A program made the translations under genes and the position numbers. Positions 28,627-36,201 of a stretch of DNA of 64,000 nucleotides are shown here, piece after piece. The notes beneath the pieces were generated by a model. The model was given only the letters and a program-made list of their open reading frames with translations. It searched no databases and was not told where the DNA came from. Position 1 is the stretch's first letter. Every line of letters begins with the position of its first letter. This DNA is from Phenylobacterium montanum (GTDB lineage Bacteria; Pseudomonadota; Alphaproteobacteria; Caulobacterales; Caulobacteraceae): the NCBI RefSeq assembly GCF_018135625.1, contig NZ_CP073078.1, forward strand, positions 434,001 through 498,000. Reading direction: 5' to 3'.

Positions 28627-30033
28627 ATGACCAAATCCATCGCCGCCGTGCTGTCGGGCGCCATCGGCGCCGACCGCGTGTCCAGCGCCGCCGAGGACCT
28701 GAATGCGCGCCGGTTCGACCAGTGGGCCTTGAGCCACCTGAAGGACTGGAGCGGCCAGGCCATGGCGGCGCCCGCCTGCGTGGTTCGGCCGCGCTCGACC
28801 GCAGAGGTGCAGGCGATCATGGTCGCCGCCAGCAAGGCCGGCGCTCCTGTCATGCCTTTCGGCCTGGGCAGCGGGGTTTGCGGCGGGATCCTGCCGACGC
28901 CGGAGACGGTGCTGCTGGACCTTTCGGGCTTCAACGCCGTGCGCTCGATCGACGAGACCAACCTCCTGGCCAGCTTCGACGCCGGCAAGAACGGCCTGGA
29001 AGCCGAGGACGCAGTCGCCGAGCGCGGCCTGACCATTGGCCACTGGCCGCAGTCGGTGGCCATCAGCAGTGTCGGCGGCTGGGTCTCGACCCGCGCCTCC
29101 GGCCAGTTCTCCACGGCTTACGGCAATATCGAGGACATCATCTATTCCATCGAGGCGGTGCTGCCCGACGGGACCCTGGTCAATCTGGGCAAGGCGCCGC
29201 GGGCCGCGGCCGGTCCGGACCTCAGGCACCTTTTGATGGGCGCCGAGGGGACCATGGGCGTGATCACCGGCGTGACCCTGGCCCTGCGTCGCAAGCCTGA
29301 GCGCCAGGCCTTCAGCGCCTACTACGCCAAGGACATGGAGGCCGGTTTCGAGGCCCAGCGCCGCATCATCCAGGCCGACTGGCGCCCGCCCGTGGCGCGC
29401 CAATATGACGCCCGCGAGGTGCGCCGCATGTTCCGCGACCATGAGCGGGACGACCAGTGCCTGATCCTGTTCGTCCACGAAGGGCCGGCCAAGCGGGTCG
29501 AACTGGAGTTGGCCGAAGTCGAGGCCATCGCCCGAGAGGCCGGCCTGACCCCGGCCGATCCTGCCGCCACCGCCGGTTGGATGCAGCGGCGCAACCACGT
29601 GCCGTCTTGGCGCGAGCTGTTCGAGCGTGGCTATGTCGCCGACACCATCGAGGTCTCGGCCGGCTGGAGCGCGATCGGCAAGGTCTATGCGGACGTCGTC
29701 GCCGCGCTGTCGGCGGTTCCGAACGTGATCAATGCTTCGGCGCACAGCTCCCACGCCTACCGAACCGGGCTGAACCTCTATTTCAGCTTCGCCGCCGCCC
29801 ACGCCGACCCGGCCGAACGCGAGCGGGCCTATCTGGAGTGCTGGCGGCGAGCGATGGAGGCGACGGCGCGGCACGGGGGCGGCATCGCCCACCACCACGG
29901 CGCTGGGCGTTTGCGCAAGCCCTATCTGGAGTATGATCTCGGCCCCGGCGGCGTTTCACTGCTGCGCCGGATCAAGCAGGCGATCGATCCGCAAGGCATC
30001 ATGAACCCCGGCAACCTGATCCCCGATGCCTGA
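28627..30033 (+). CDS. FAD-linked oxidase, alkyl-dihydroxyacetonephosphate synthase-like
   Basis: A 468-residue FAD_binding_4/FAD-oxidase_C protein. The PP-loop-type region FGLGSGVCGGI and the block SVAISSVGGWVSTRASGQ bind FAD, and the C-terminal HHHGAGRLRKPYLE closely matches the His-rich active-site signature of alkylglycerone-phosphate synthase. The ATG at 28627 follows GAGGAAGGA; a longer frame upstream is inside glpD. It lies between GlpD and an FGGY kinase, overlapping the kinase by eight bases. It may act on a glycerol-phosphate or dihydroxyacetone-phosphate derivative, but bacterial members include many simple hydroxy-acid oxidases. Confidence 0.82.
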   Translation: MTKSIAAVLSGAIGADRVSSAAEDLNARRFDQWALSHLKDWSGQAMAAPACVVRPRSTAEVQAIMVAASKAGAPVMPFGLGSGVCGGILPTPETVLLDLSGFNAVRSIDETNLLASFDAGKNGLEAEDAVAERGLTIGHWPQSVAISSVGGWVSTRASGQFSTAYGNIEDIIYSIEAVLPDGTLVNLGKAPRAAAGPDLRHLLMGAEGTMGVITGVTLALRRKPERQAFSAYYAKDMEAGFEAQRRIIQADWRPPVARQYDAREVRRMFRDHERDDQCLILFVHEGPAKRVELELAEVEAIAREAGLTPADPAATAGWMQRRNHVPSWRELFERGYVADTIEVSAGWSAIGKVYADVVAALSAVPNVINASAHSSHAYRTGLNLYFSFAAAHADPAERERAYLECWRRAMEATARHGGGIAHHHGAGRLRKPYLEYDLGPGGVSLLRRIKQAIDPQGIMNPGNLIPDA

Positions 30034-31456
30034 ACTGCTCCTCGCCCTGGATGTCGGCACCACCAGCGCCCGGGTGCTGCTGATCGATGCGTCCGGCGCG
30101 GTGAAGGCTCAGGCGCGAGGGCCCGTCGAAACCGCCTATCCGGCGCCGGGCCTGGCCGAGCAGGACGCCGAGGCGGTGTGGCGCCTGGCGCGGGATCTGA
30201 TCGAGCGGGTGCTCCCTGGGGCGAATATAGCGGCGAGCGATCTCGCGGCGGTCGGGGTTACGACCCAGAGGGCGAGCTTGGTGGTCTGGGACCGCAGGAC
30301 CGGCGCACCCGCCGGGCCGATGGTGCTGTGGAACGACCTGCGCGGCGTGGAGCGCAGCCGGGCTCTGGCCGCGGCCGGCTTCCCGTCCTGGCCCCAGACG
30401 CCGGCCTGCAAGCTGGATCCCGATCTGCTGCGGTCGGGCGGCGGGAGCCTCGTCTGGGGCGGTCTGGAAAGCTATCTGGTGTTCCGGCTGAGTGGCGGCG
30501 CCGCCCACCTGACCGACCTGTCGAACGCCTGGCTCAGCGGCTATCTGGATCACGGCGCCAAGGCCTGGAACCCGCGGATTCTGGAGCACCAGGGGCTAGA
30601 CCCCGCGATATTCCCGACGATTGTGGATTCATTCGGGATGCTCGCCAGCACCGCCACCTCGGTGCTCGGGGCGAGCGTCCCCATCGCGGCGATTCTGGGC
30701 GATCAGCAGGCCGGTCTTTTCGGGCACGGTTCGATCGAGGCGGGCGGCTGGAAGGCGAGTTTCGGCACCTCCGGCACGGTGATCGCCAGCACTGGCCCCG
30801 GCCCCGAGTGGCCCCATCGAACCATGCCCCCGGAAGTGTTGGCCATGGGCGGCGGGCGCACGCTCTATTGCGTGGAAGGCATGGTCATCACCGCTGGCGC
30901 GGCGATCGACTGGCTGTGCCGTGGTCTCGGCCTGTTCGACGACGCCCAGGCTGTGTACGCCGCGGCGCGGTCGGTCCACTCCAGCGGCGGGGTAACGTTC
31001 AGGCCTTCCCTGCAAGGGCTGGGCGCCCCGCATGCACGTTTCGAGGCGAGGGGACTGCTGTCCGGCTTTTCCCTGGCCACCAGGAAGGAGCATCTCGCGC
31101 GCGCGGTGCTCGAGGGCCTGGCCTTCCGTGTTCGAGAGATCGTGGCGGCGATGGGGTCCATGGTCGGCGACGAGGCCCCGCTTCGGATCGATGGCGGCAT
31201 GACCGCCGATCCGGTCTTCCCCCAGATCCTGGCCGATTGCCTGGGCCGTCCGGTGATGCGGCACGCGATCCGGGAAGCGACGGCCTTCGGCGCCGCGCTG
31301 GCCGCCGGGCTCGGGGTCGGCCAGATCCGTGAGGCCGAGCTGGCCAGCCGGGCGAGCCACGATGAGACATTCCAGCCCAGGCTCGACGTTCAGCAGGCGG
31401 CTTCGTCGTTCGACGACTGGGTCGCGGCGACCATGATCCAGGCGCGGGATCAATAG
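30026..31456 (+). CDS. FGGY-family carbohydrate kinase, glycerol-kinase-like
   Basis: A 476-residue FGGY kinase. It has the phosphate-binding LLALDVGTTSARVLL at the N terminus, GDQQAGLFGHGSIEAGGWKASFGTSGT mid-protein (positions about 228-254), LQGLGAPHARFEARGLLSGFSLAT and LRIDGGMTADPVFPQILAD. These features match glycerol kinases better than xylulokinases. It would phosphorylate glycerol (or a related polyol) for the GlpD-like enzyme two genes upstream. An eight-base overlap with the FAD oxidase gene indicates cotranscription. Glycerol is the favoured but unproven substrate. Confidence 0.82.
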   Translation: MPELLLALDVGTTSARVLLIDASGAVKAQARGPVETAYPAPGLAEQDAEAVWRLARDLIERVLPGANIAASDLAAVGVTTQRASLVVWDRRTGAPAGPMVLWNDLRGVERSRALAAAGFPSWPQTPACKLDPDLLRSGGGSLVWGGLESYLVFRLSGGAAHLTDLSNAWLSGYLDHGAKAWNPRILEHQGLDPAIFPTIVDSFGMLASTATSVLGASVPIAAILGDQQAGLFGHGSIEAGGWKASFGTSGTVIASTGPGPEWPHRTMPPEVLAMGGGRTLYCVEGMVITAGAAIDWLCRGLGLFDDAQAVYAAARSVHSSGGVTFRPSLQGLGAPHARFEARGLLSGFSLATRKEHLARAVLEGLAFRVREIVAAMGSMVGDEAPLRIDGGMTADPVFPQILADCLGRPVMRHAIREATAFGAALAAGLGVGQIREAELASRASHDETFQPRLDVQQAASSFDDWVAATMIQARDQ

Positions 31457-31481
31457 CCCATAGCAGAGACGCGAATGCCCA

Positions 31482-31788
31482 GTGGCGGCGCAGGGCTCTG
31501 TCGCCCTGCCGGAGGCGGATGCCTGCGGCGGCATGGGCTATGGCGCGGTGTTCGTCGAGGTCGGCGTCGATCCCGACCCACGCCGGCATCCCGGCCTTCG
31601 ACATCATCGTGGTCGAGGAGGACGACCCCTATCTCCCGGGCGGGGTGAAGGGCATCGGCATGCTGGGGTCGGCGGGTGTGCAGGCCGCTATCGCCAACGC
31701 CATCCATCATGCGATCGGCAAGCGAATCCGGCGCCTGCCCATTCGGATCGAGGACATATTGGGCGTTGGCGAGTCTGGCTCTGCCTGA
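31482..31788 (+). pseudogene. Decayed C-terminal relic of a molybdenum hydroxylase (xanthine-dehydrogenase type)
   Basis: One frame reads YGAVFVEVGVDPD from about 31540, a xanthine/aldehyde dehydrogenase large-subunit signature. The reading then has to shift by one base to continue as AFDIIVVEEDDPYLPGGVKG, ending in IANAIHHAIGKRIRRLPIRI and TGA at 31786. Parts that normally separate these motifs are missing, so this is a deleted and frameshifted remnant. No other gene is evident in the 349-base gap between the FGGY kinase and the RcnB-like gene. Confidence 0.75.
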
Positions 31789-31805
31789 CCGCTACAGGCG
31801 CCGCC

Positions 31806-32720
31806 TCACCAGACGTTGCGAACCATGTCGACAATATAGCCGGTGTCGGCGTCGATCAGGGCGATGTCGTCATCGACCCAGACCCATATGCAACCCGGCG
31901 GCGGCGCGGGCAGGCCGTAGCGCCAATAGTCGCGCACGACATAACGCCAGAACCACGACGGCAGGAAGCCGCCGGGCGCCCAATAGCCGTGCTGGTATTC
32001 GGGCGGGACCGAGACGTAGCCCATTTCCGGGATGAACAGGAAGCCGATCCGCGGGCCGATGAACAGGCGGAAGCCACGATCGCGGCGCCACCAGTTCGGC
32101 TTGCGCCGCCAGATGCCGTTATTGTCCCAGCCACGATGCTCATCGCGCCATTGGCGGCCGGCGTGGTCCGCGTCCGGCCCGCGCAAGTCGCGCCGCCAGT
32201 CGCCGAGCTGTGGCCACCCCCTGGGTTCCCGCCGGGACTGCGTGGCTGGCGGGTTGGGATGCGTCCTCGCGCGCTCGCCCCTCTCTCGCCCTTCATGGGC
32301 CTGAGGCGGGGTGCGCGCCTGGCCGCCTGGCGGCGCGGCGAACGGCTGCTGGACGGCCTGGCCCGGCGGGCGTCGGTGCTCGCCTCGGCCGGCTTCGCCA
32401 AGGCCGCCGCGCTGGATGGCGCTGGCTGCCGGTGGGGTCGGCGCCGTGGGGTGTATCCTTTGGTCCCGCGTGTCAGGCCCGGTCGGCCCCGTGGGGCGTC
32501 CCTGTCGGGCGTCACCCTGTCTTCGCACCTCCGCCGGCGGCCGAACCTGCTCCTGCTGGGGGGCGTGATCGCGCTGCGGCCGCGCCGCTCTCTGTTCGGG
32601 CTGTGGTCGCTCTGGCGCCGAGTTGATCGGCGCCGCGCCCGACGGCGGTTGGGCGAAGCCCTGGGCGGGCGCGGCCAGGATCAGCACTGCGGTCGCAAGA
32701 AGCCAGCTGCGTAGTTTCAT
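31806..32720 (-). CDS. RcnB-family periplasmic protein with long Pro/Gln/Arg-rich region
   Basis: A 304-residue protein with a signal peptide (MKLRSWLLATAVLILAAPAQG, cut near residue 24), about 150 residues of low-complexity Pro/Arg/Gln/Gly sequence, and a C-terminal RcnB-like domain. In the latter, RYGLPAPPPGCIWVWVDDDIALIDADTGYIVDMV is the family signature (positions about 268-301). E. coli RcnB helps nickel/cobalt homeostasis in the periplasm, but the family is broad. An aromatic-rich stretch (WWRRDRGFRLFIGP) precedes it. It is 12 bases after the glycine-zipper gene and cotranscribed with it. Confidence 0.75.
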   Translation of the reverse strand: MKLRSWLLATAVLILAAPAQGFAQPPSGAAPINSAPERPQPEQRAARPQRDHAPQQEQVRPPAEVRRQGDARQGRPTGPTGPDTRDQRIHPTAPTPPAASAIQRGGLGEAGRGEHRRPPGQAVQQPFAAPPGGQARTPPQAHEGRERGERARTHPNPPATQSRREPRGWPQLGDWRRDLRGPDADHAGRQWRDEHRGWDNNGIWRRKPNWWRRDRGFRLFIGPRIGFLFIPEMGYVSVPPEYQHGYWAPGGFLPSWFWRYVVRDYWRYGLPAPPPGCIWVWVDDDIALIDADTGYIVDMVRNVW

Positions 32721-32732
32721 TGGACCAGTTCC

Positions 32733-33395
32733 TCAATGGGGGCCGTGGTCGGGCCGCCGCGATTCGTGGCGGTACCAGTAGCGGTGGTAGGGATAGGGCC
32801 TGTAGACCCAGCGCTCGTCGGCCCAGATCCAGGGCCGGTAGTCAGGCGGTGCGACATAGACGAAGCCGCTTCGGAAGCGGGGAGGGCTGAACGGCGGCGC
32901 GCCCGACCTGACGACGTAGCCGGGCGGGCAGCCTGGGCTGGTCTGGCTGGCGCCGATCGCGCTGCCGGCGATCGCGCCGAGGATACCGCCGACGACCGCG
33001 CCGCCGCCACGGTCGTGCCGACCAGCGGCCGCGGAGCCGACGAGGGCGCCGAACACGCCGCCGATCGCGGCGCCCGCCACGCGATTCTGGTCGCGCTCAT
33101 CGACGCAGGCCCGCGCCGCCCAATGCTGAACCGCCGCGGCGTAGCGACGATCCTCTTCGCGTGCGCCGGGCGAGAAATCCTCGCCGCGATGCTCGGGATG
33201 ATAGTCCATCGGCGGTGAGATGTCAGCGCTGCCGTAAGGATATCCGGGGGCGTAGCCCGGCGGCTGCGGGCCAGGCGGCTGATAGGGCGCCGCCGCCGGA
33301 GGGCCGGGCGGCTGGGCTTGAACCGCGCCCGGCGCCTGCGCGACCACCAGGGAAGCCAGCGCCAGGGCGAGCGCGCCGCCTGAAGACTTCGCCAT
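32733..33395 (-). CDS. Glycine-zipper envelope protein
   Basis: A 220-residue exported protein. An N-terminal signal peptide (AGALALALASLVVA-like, cut near residue 27) leads to a Pro/Tyr/Gly-rich segment. A glycine-zipper pair (AGAAIGGVFGALVGSAAAG, AVVGGILGAIAGSAIGASQ; about 105-150) should insert in or stick to a membrane. The C terminus is Tyr/Pro/Arg-rich. AGGAG precedes the ATG. It resembles Rick_17kDa-like outer-membrane-associated proteins but has no lipobox. Its function is unknown; it is cotranscribed with the RcnB-like gene. Confidence 0.7.
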   Translation of the reverse strand: MAKSSGGALALALASLVVAQAPGAVQAQPPGPPAAAPYQPPGPQPPGYAPGYPYGSADISPPMDYHPEHRGEDFSPGAREEDRRYAAAVQHWAARACVDERDQNRVAGAAIGGVFGALVGSAAAGRHDRGGGAVVGGILGAIAGSAIGASQTSPGCPPGYVVRSGAPPFSPPRFRSGFVYVAPPDYRPWIWADERWVYRPYPYHRYWYRHESRRPDHGPH

Positions 33396-33447
33396 TTCTG
33401 TTCTCCTGCTCCCCGACGCGACGCCGCCGGGCGCGTGACTTTTCGGC

Positions 33448-33969
33448 CTAGCGCGGGACGTTGGCGCTCTTCTTGGTCAGGTCGGCCGGATGGCGCACAA
33501 AGGCGTCGGCGAACTGTTCGAACGTCCAATAGGCGTCGGACCACGTCCATTTGTGGGGCGCTTGGCGGATGTCGGTCTCGTACCACTCGTAGCTGAGCGG
33601 CGTGCTGGTCCCGTCGGGCTTGACCAGAGCGCCTTCGATGCGCGCTCCGCCGATGCTGAAGCTCATCATCGAAAGGCCGGGACGGTCGCCGAGTTCCTTG
33701 AATGTGGGGCGGTTCGCCTTGGCGTCCGCAAGCACCAGCTTCAGTTCGCCGCCGCCTGGGCCCAGTTGGCCATGGCCGGCGAGGGCGTGCTCCACCTCCG
33801 ACTTCAATTGAGAGGCCAGGCCGTCGAGTTCGGATTGGCCGTAGGTTTGGGCCTTGGCCGACAGTTCGGGTCCGATCGAAACCGAAACGGTGGTGGCCGA
33901 GGCGGCAGGCGCCAGGGAAGCCGCCAATGCTGCGACCGCCAGCGCCGTCACGAGAATCTTCGCCCTCAT
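33448..33969 (-). CDS. Secreted protein of unknown function, likely FNR/FixK-controlled
   Basis: A 173-residue protein with a clear signal peptide (MRAKILVTALAVAALAASLA, cut after ASA near 25). The mature part (SIGPELSAKAQTYGQSELDGL..., LVLADAKANRPTFKEL, SYEWYETDIRQAPHKWTWSDAYWTFE) is not one I recognise; it looks like a small soluble periplasmic domain. A perfect FNR/FixK box sits 54 bases upstream of the start, so expression under oxygen limitation is likely. It precedes two other exported-protein genes on the same strand. Confidence 0.7.
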   Translation of the reverse strand: MRAKILVTALAVAALAASLAPAASATTVSVSIGPELSAKAQTYGQSELDGLASQLKSEVEHALAGHGQLGPGGGELKLVLADAKANRPTFKELGDRPGLSMMSFSIGGARIEGALVKPDGTSTPLSYEWYETDIRQAPHKWTWSDAYWTFEQFADAFVRHPADLTKKSANVPR

Positions 33970-34022
33970 CGTCGCGCTCCATGAATTCTGTAGCGATTAA
34001 CCATCGTTCGGCGCCTACCGCG

Positions 34023-34036
34023 TTGATTCTGATCAA
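34023..34036 (-). promoter_or_regulatory. Perfect FNR/FixK box
   Basis: TTGATTCTGATCAA matches TTGAT-N4-ATCAA at all ten positions. It lies 54 bases upstream of the secreted-protein start at 33969 on the minus strand. In DNA this GC-rich, ten specified, mainly A/T positions are rarely met by chance. Confidence 0.7.
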
Positions 34037-34065
34037 GTAAGCCTGGGTCGCCGGCGGGACCCATT

Positions 34066-34887
34066 TCAGTGGCAGAGCAGGACGAACCGATCGCGCGCGC
34101 TAAGCAGATCCCGGGTCACGCCGCCCAGCGCCCATTCACGCAGGCGGGAGTGGCCATAGGCGCCGGCGAAGATCAGTTCGCTGCCGTCGGTTTCGGCGAT
34201 CCTGACGAGTCTGGAGCCAGCGGACCCCGGCGCGCCGACCTCGGCCAGGGTGGTCGCCGCCACGCCATGTCGCGAAAGCCGGCGGGCGATGTCCGCCAGT
34301 TCCTGTTCCACGCCTGCCAGGTCGCGCTCATGACAGACCGAGGCGACCAGCACCCGCCGGGCCTTGGACAGCACCGGCAAGGCGAGGGCCGCCGCGCGGC
34401 GCGCCTCGCGAGTGTTTTTCCAGGCGAACAGGACCGTGTCGGCTTTGAATTCCGCGTAGGACGCCGGCATGAACAGGACCGGCAGGCCGGCCTCCATCAG
34501 CACGATCTCCGGATCGGCATAGGCGAAGGAAACCGTGGCCTCATTGCTGCGATAGGCCAGGACGAGGTCCGCCGCGCGTGCGTGGGCGGCGACCACATCG
34601 CTCGGATAGCCGATTTCGGATCGCCACGAGGCGGTCGCGGTGGCGGCGGCCAAAGCATCACGGAACGCGGATTCGGAAACCGCGATATCGCTTCGGGCCG
34701 ACTGCACCAGCCGTTCGAAGTCGGGGCCTGTCCCGTCGCGTTCGTCCGAGAATGGCCATGGCGCCTGGGCGCCGAGGCCGATCACCTCGCCACAGCCCAG
34801 CACCCGGGCGACATCGGCGGTCATGCGCAGCCGGGCCTCGCAGCCTCGGTCCATCGCAACGTGGGTCAGAAGGGTGTCGTAGGCCAT
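34066..34887 (-). CDS. Universal stress protein, two Usp domains
   Basis: A 273-residue UspA-family protein with tandem domains. The first starts AYDTLLTHVAMDRGCEARLR; the second (from about 145) contains VLFAWKNTREARRAAALALP and ends with the ATP-binding type GSELIFAGAYGHSRLREWALGGVTRDLL (about 240-266). Usp proteins of this kind accumulate in stress or oxygen limitation. A degenerate FixK-type box lies 49 bases upstream of the ATG at 34887. It is downstream of, and on the same strand as, the VIT/ABC/HlyD operon, with its own promoter. Confidence 0.9.
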   Translation of the reverse strand: MAYDTLLTHVAMDRGCEARLRMTADVARVLGCGEVIGLGAQAPWPFSDERDGTGPDFERLVQSARSDIAVSESAFRDALAAATATASWRSEIGYPSDVVAAHARAADLVLAYRSNEATVSFAYADPEIVLMEAGLPVLFMPASYAEFKADTVLFAWKNTREARRAAALALPVLSKARRVLVASVCHERDLAGVEQELADIARRLSRHGVAATTLAEVGAPGSAGSRLVRIAETDGSELIFAGAYGHSRLREWALGGVTRDLLSARDRFVLLCH

Positions 34888-34935
34888 CGCTCCGTCCTCC
34901 CGCCTGGACCCTTGCGCGAAGCCCGCTCTGGCGCG

Positions 34936-34949
34936 TTGACCTAGCGCAA
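34936..34949 (-). promoter_or_regulatory. FixK-like box before the universal stress gene
   Basis: TTGACCTAGCGCAA fits the looser FixK2 type TTG-N8-CAA, with TTGA and GCAA ends, 49 bases upstream of the ATG. It is more degenerate than the boxes at 34023 and 43356 but has the same distance and strand. Confidence 0.45.
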
Positions 34950-34995
34950 CGCCGGCCCAATCAACGCTCCCAGGGCCGCGGTTACGCGCGAGCCG

Positions 34996-36198
34996 TCAGC
35001 CCGTGCGGCCTTGGGCCGAGACCCGGCCGCCATCCCTGACGCGGTCGGATGGAAAAACGACGACGCCGTCGCCGGCCTTGAGGCCGCTGAGGATCTCGGC
35101 CTCGCGATCGGTCATCGCGCCGATCTGCACCCGTGTCAGACGGGCCCGTCCGTGATCCAGCCTGAATACGCTCCAGCCTTCGCCCGAGCCCACCAGGGCC
35201 CCCAGCGGGACCTTCGCCGCCCTCGGCTCCTGGCGCAGGAACACGCGACCCCAGACGCCATAGCCCGGCGCCAGGCGGGACCAGCGGTCCGGCGCTCCCT
35301 CGAACTGCAGCATCACCAGCACGCGGTGCTCCTCGACCCCCAGGGCCGAGATCTTGACGAAGCCTTCGGGCTCGACGCGACGAACCACGGCCGGGATCGC
35401 CGCCCCGCCGCCCCAATCGTAGATCTCGGCCGCCATGCCCTCGCGGATGCGCACCGCATCCTGGGAAAGGAATTCGATCTGCGCCTCCAGCCCCTGGCTT
35501 TCGCTGACTTCCACCAGGGGCGCGCCCATGGCTACGGTGCGCTCGCTCTCCTGCAGCACGCGGGTCACATAGCCGGTCGCAGGCGAGGTGACGGAGACCA
35601 CTTCACGCGCGGATGCGCCAGGGCCGATGAGCGCGGACCGCGCCGAGACCAGCTGCGCCTGACGCGCAGCGACGTCCGCGGCGGCCGCATCGACGGCGGC
35701 GTGGGCGGCGCGGGCGTCGGCTTCGGCGTCGTCCAGCGCGCGTTTCGGCGCAAAGCCGTTGTCGGCCAACGCTCGCGTGCGGCCGAGCGCCAGGTCCGCG
35801 CGGCGGGCCTCGGCCGCGGCGCGCTGTTCGGCGGCGCGCGCAGCGGAGACGGCCGCGCCTGCCGCAGCGACGGCGGCGGCGGCCTGGGCCCGGGCGCGGG
35901 GATCCAGCAGGTCGGGCGGCGCGGGGCGCATTCGGGCCAGGATCGTCCTGCCGGCGATCACCCGGTCGCCGACATGAAGGTCCAGACGTTCCAGTCTTCC
36001 CGAGACGGGCGCCGAGACCACATAGGCCTCGCGGACCCGCGTGATCCCCTGGTCCTGGACCGTCTCCGCGATCGGGCCGAGCGAAACCTTGGCGATATCG
36101 ACCGGCGCCGGTCGAGGGACGAAGAGGACTGCGAGACCGGCCACAAGGCCGGCGCCGAAGAGGCCGATCAGCGCCCAGCGAAGTGGAAAGCGCGCCAT
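34996..36198 (-). CDS. HlyD-family periplasmic adaptor of an ABC exporter
   Basis: A 400-residue membrane-fusion protein. A single N-terminal anchor (ALIGLFGAGLVAGLAVLFV, about 9-27) is followed by a barrel-sandwich half (YVVSAPVSGRLERLDLHVGDRVIAG), a long Ala-rich coiled coil (about 95-195), the second half (VVSVTSPATGYVTRVLQES) and a beta-barrel domain. Downstream of the FtsX permease and ATPase genes with a three-base gap, it completes a DevBCA/MacAB-like tripartite exporter that would dock on TolC, which is encoded at 40084. The substrate is unknown. Confidence 0.88.
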   Translation of the reverse strand: MARFPLRWALIGLFGAGLVAGLAVLFVPRPAPVDIAKVSLGPIAETVQDQGITRVREAYVVSAPVSGRLERLDLHVGDRVIAGRTILARMRPAPPDLLDPRARAQAAAAVAAAGAAVSAARAAEQRAAAEARRADLALGRTRALADNGFAPKRALDDAEADARAAHAAVDAAAADVAARQAQLVSARSALIGPGASAREVVSVTSPATGYVTRVLQESERTVAMGAPLVEVSESQGLEAQIEFLSQDAVRIREGMAAEIYDWGGGAAIPAVVRRVEPEGFVKISALGVEEHRVLVMLQFEGAPDRWSRLAPGYGVWGRVFLRQEPRAAKVPLGALVGSGEGWSVFRLDHGRARLTRVQIGAMTDREAEILSGLKAGDGVVVFPSDRVRDGGRVSAQGRTG

Positions 36199-36201
36199 GC
36201 T

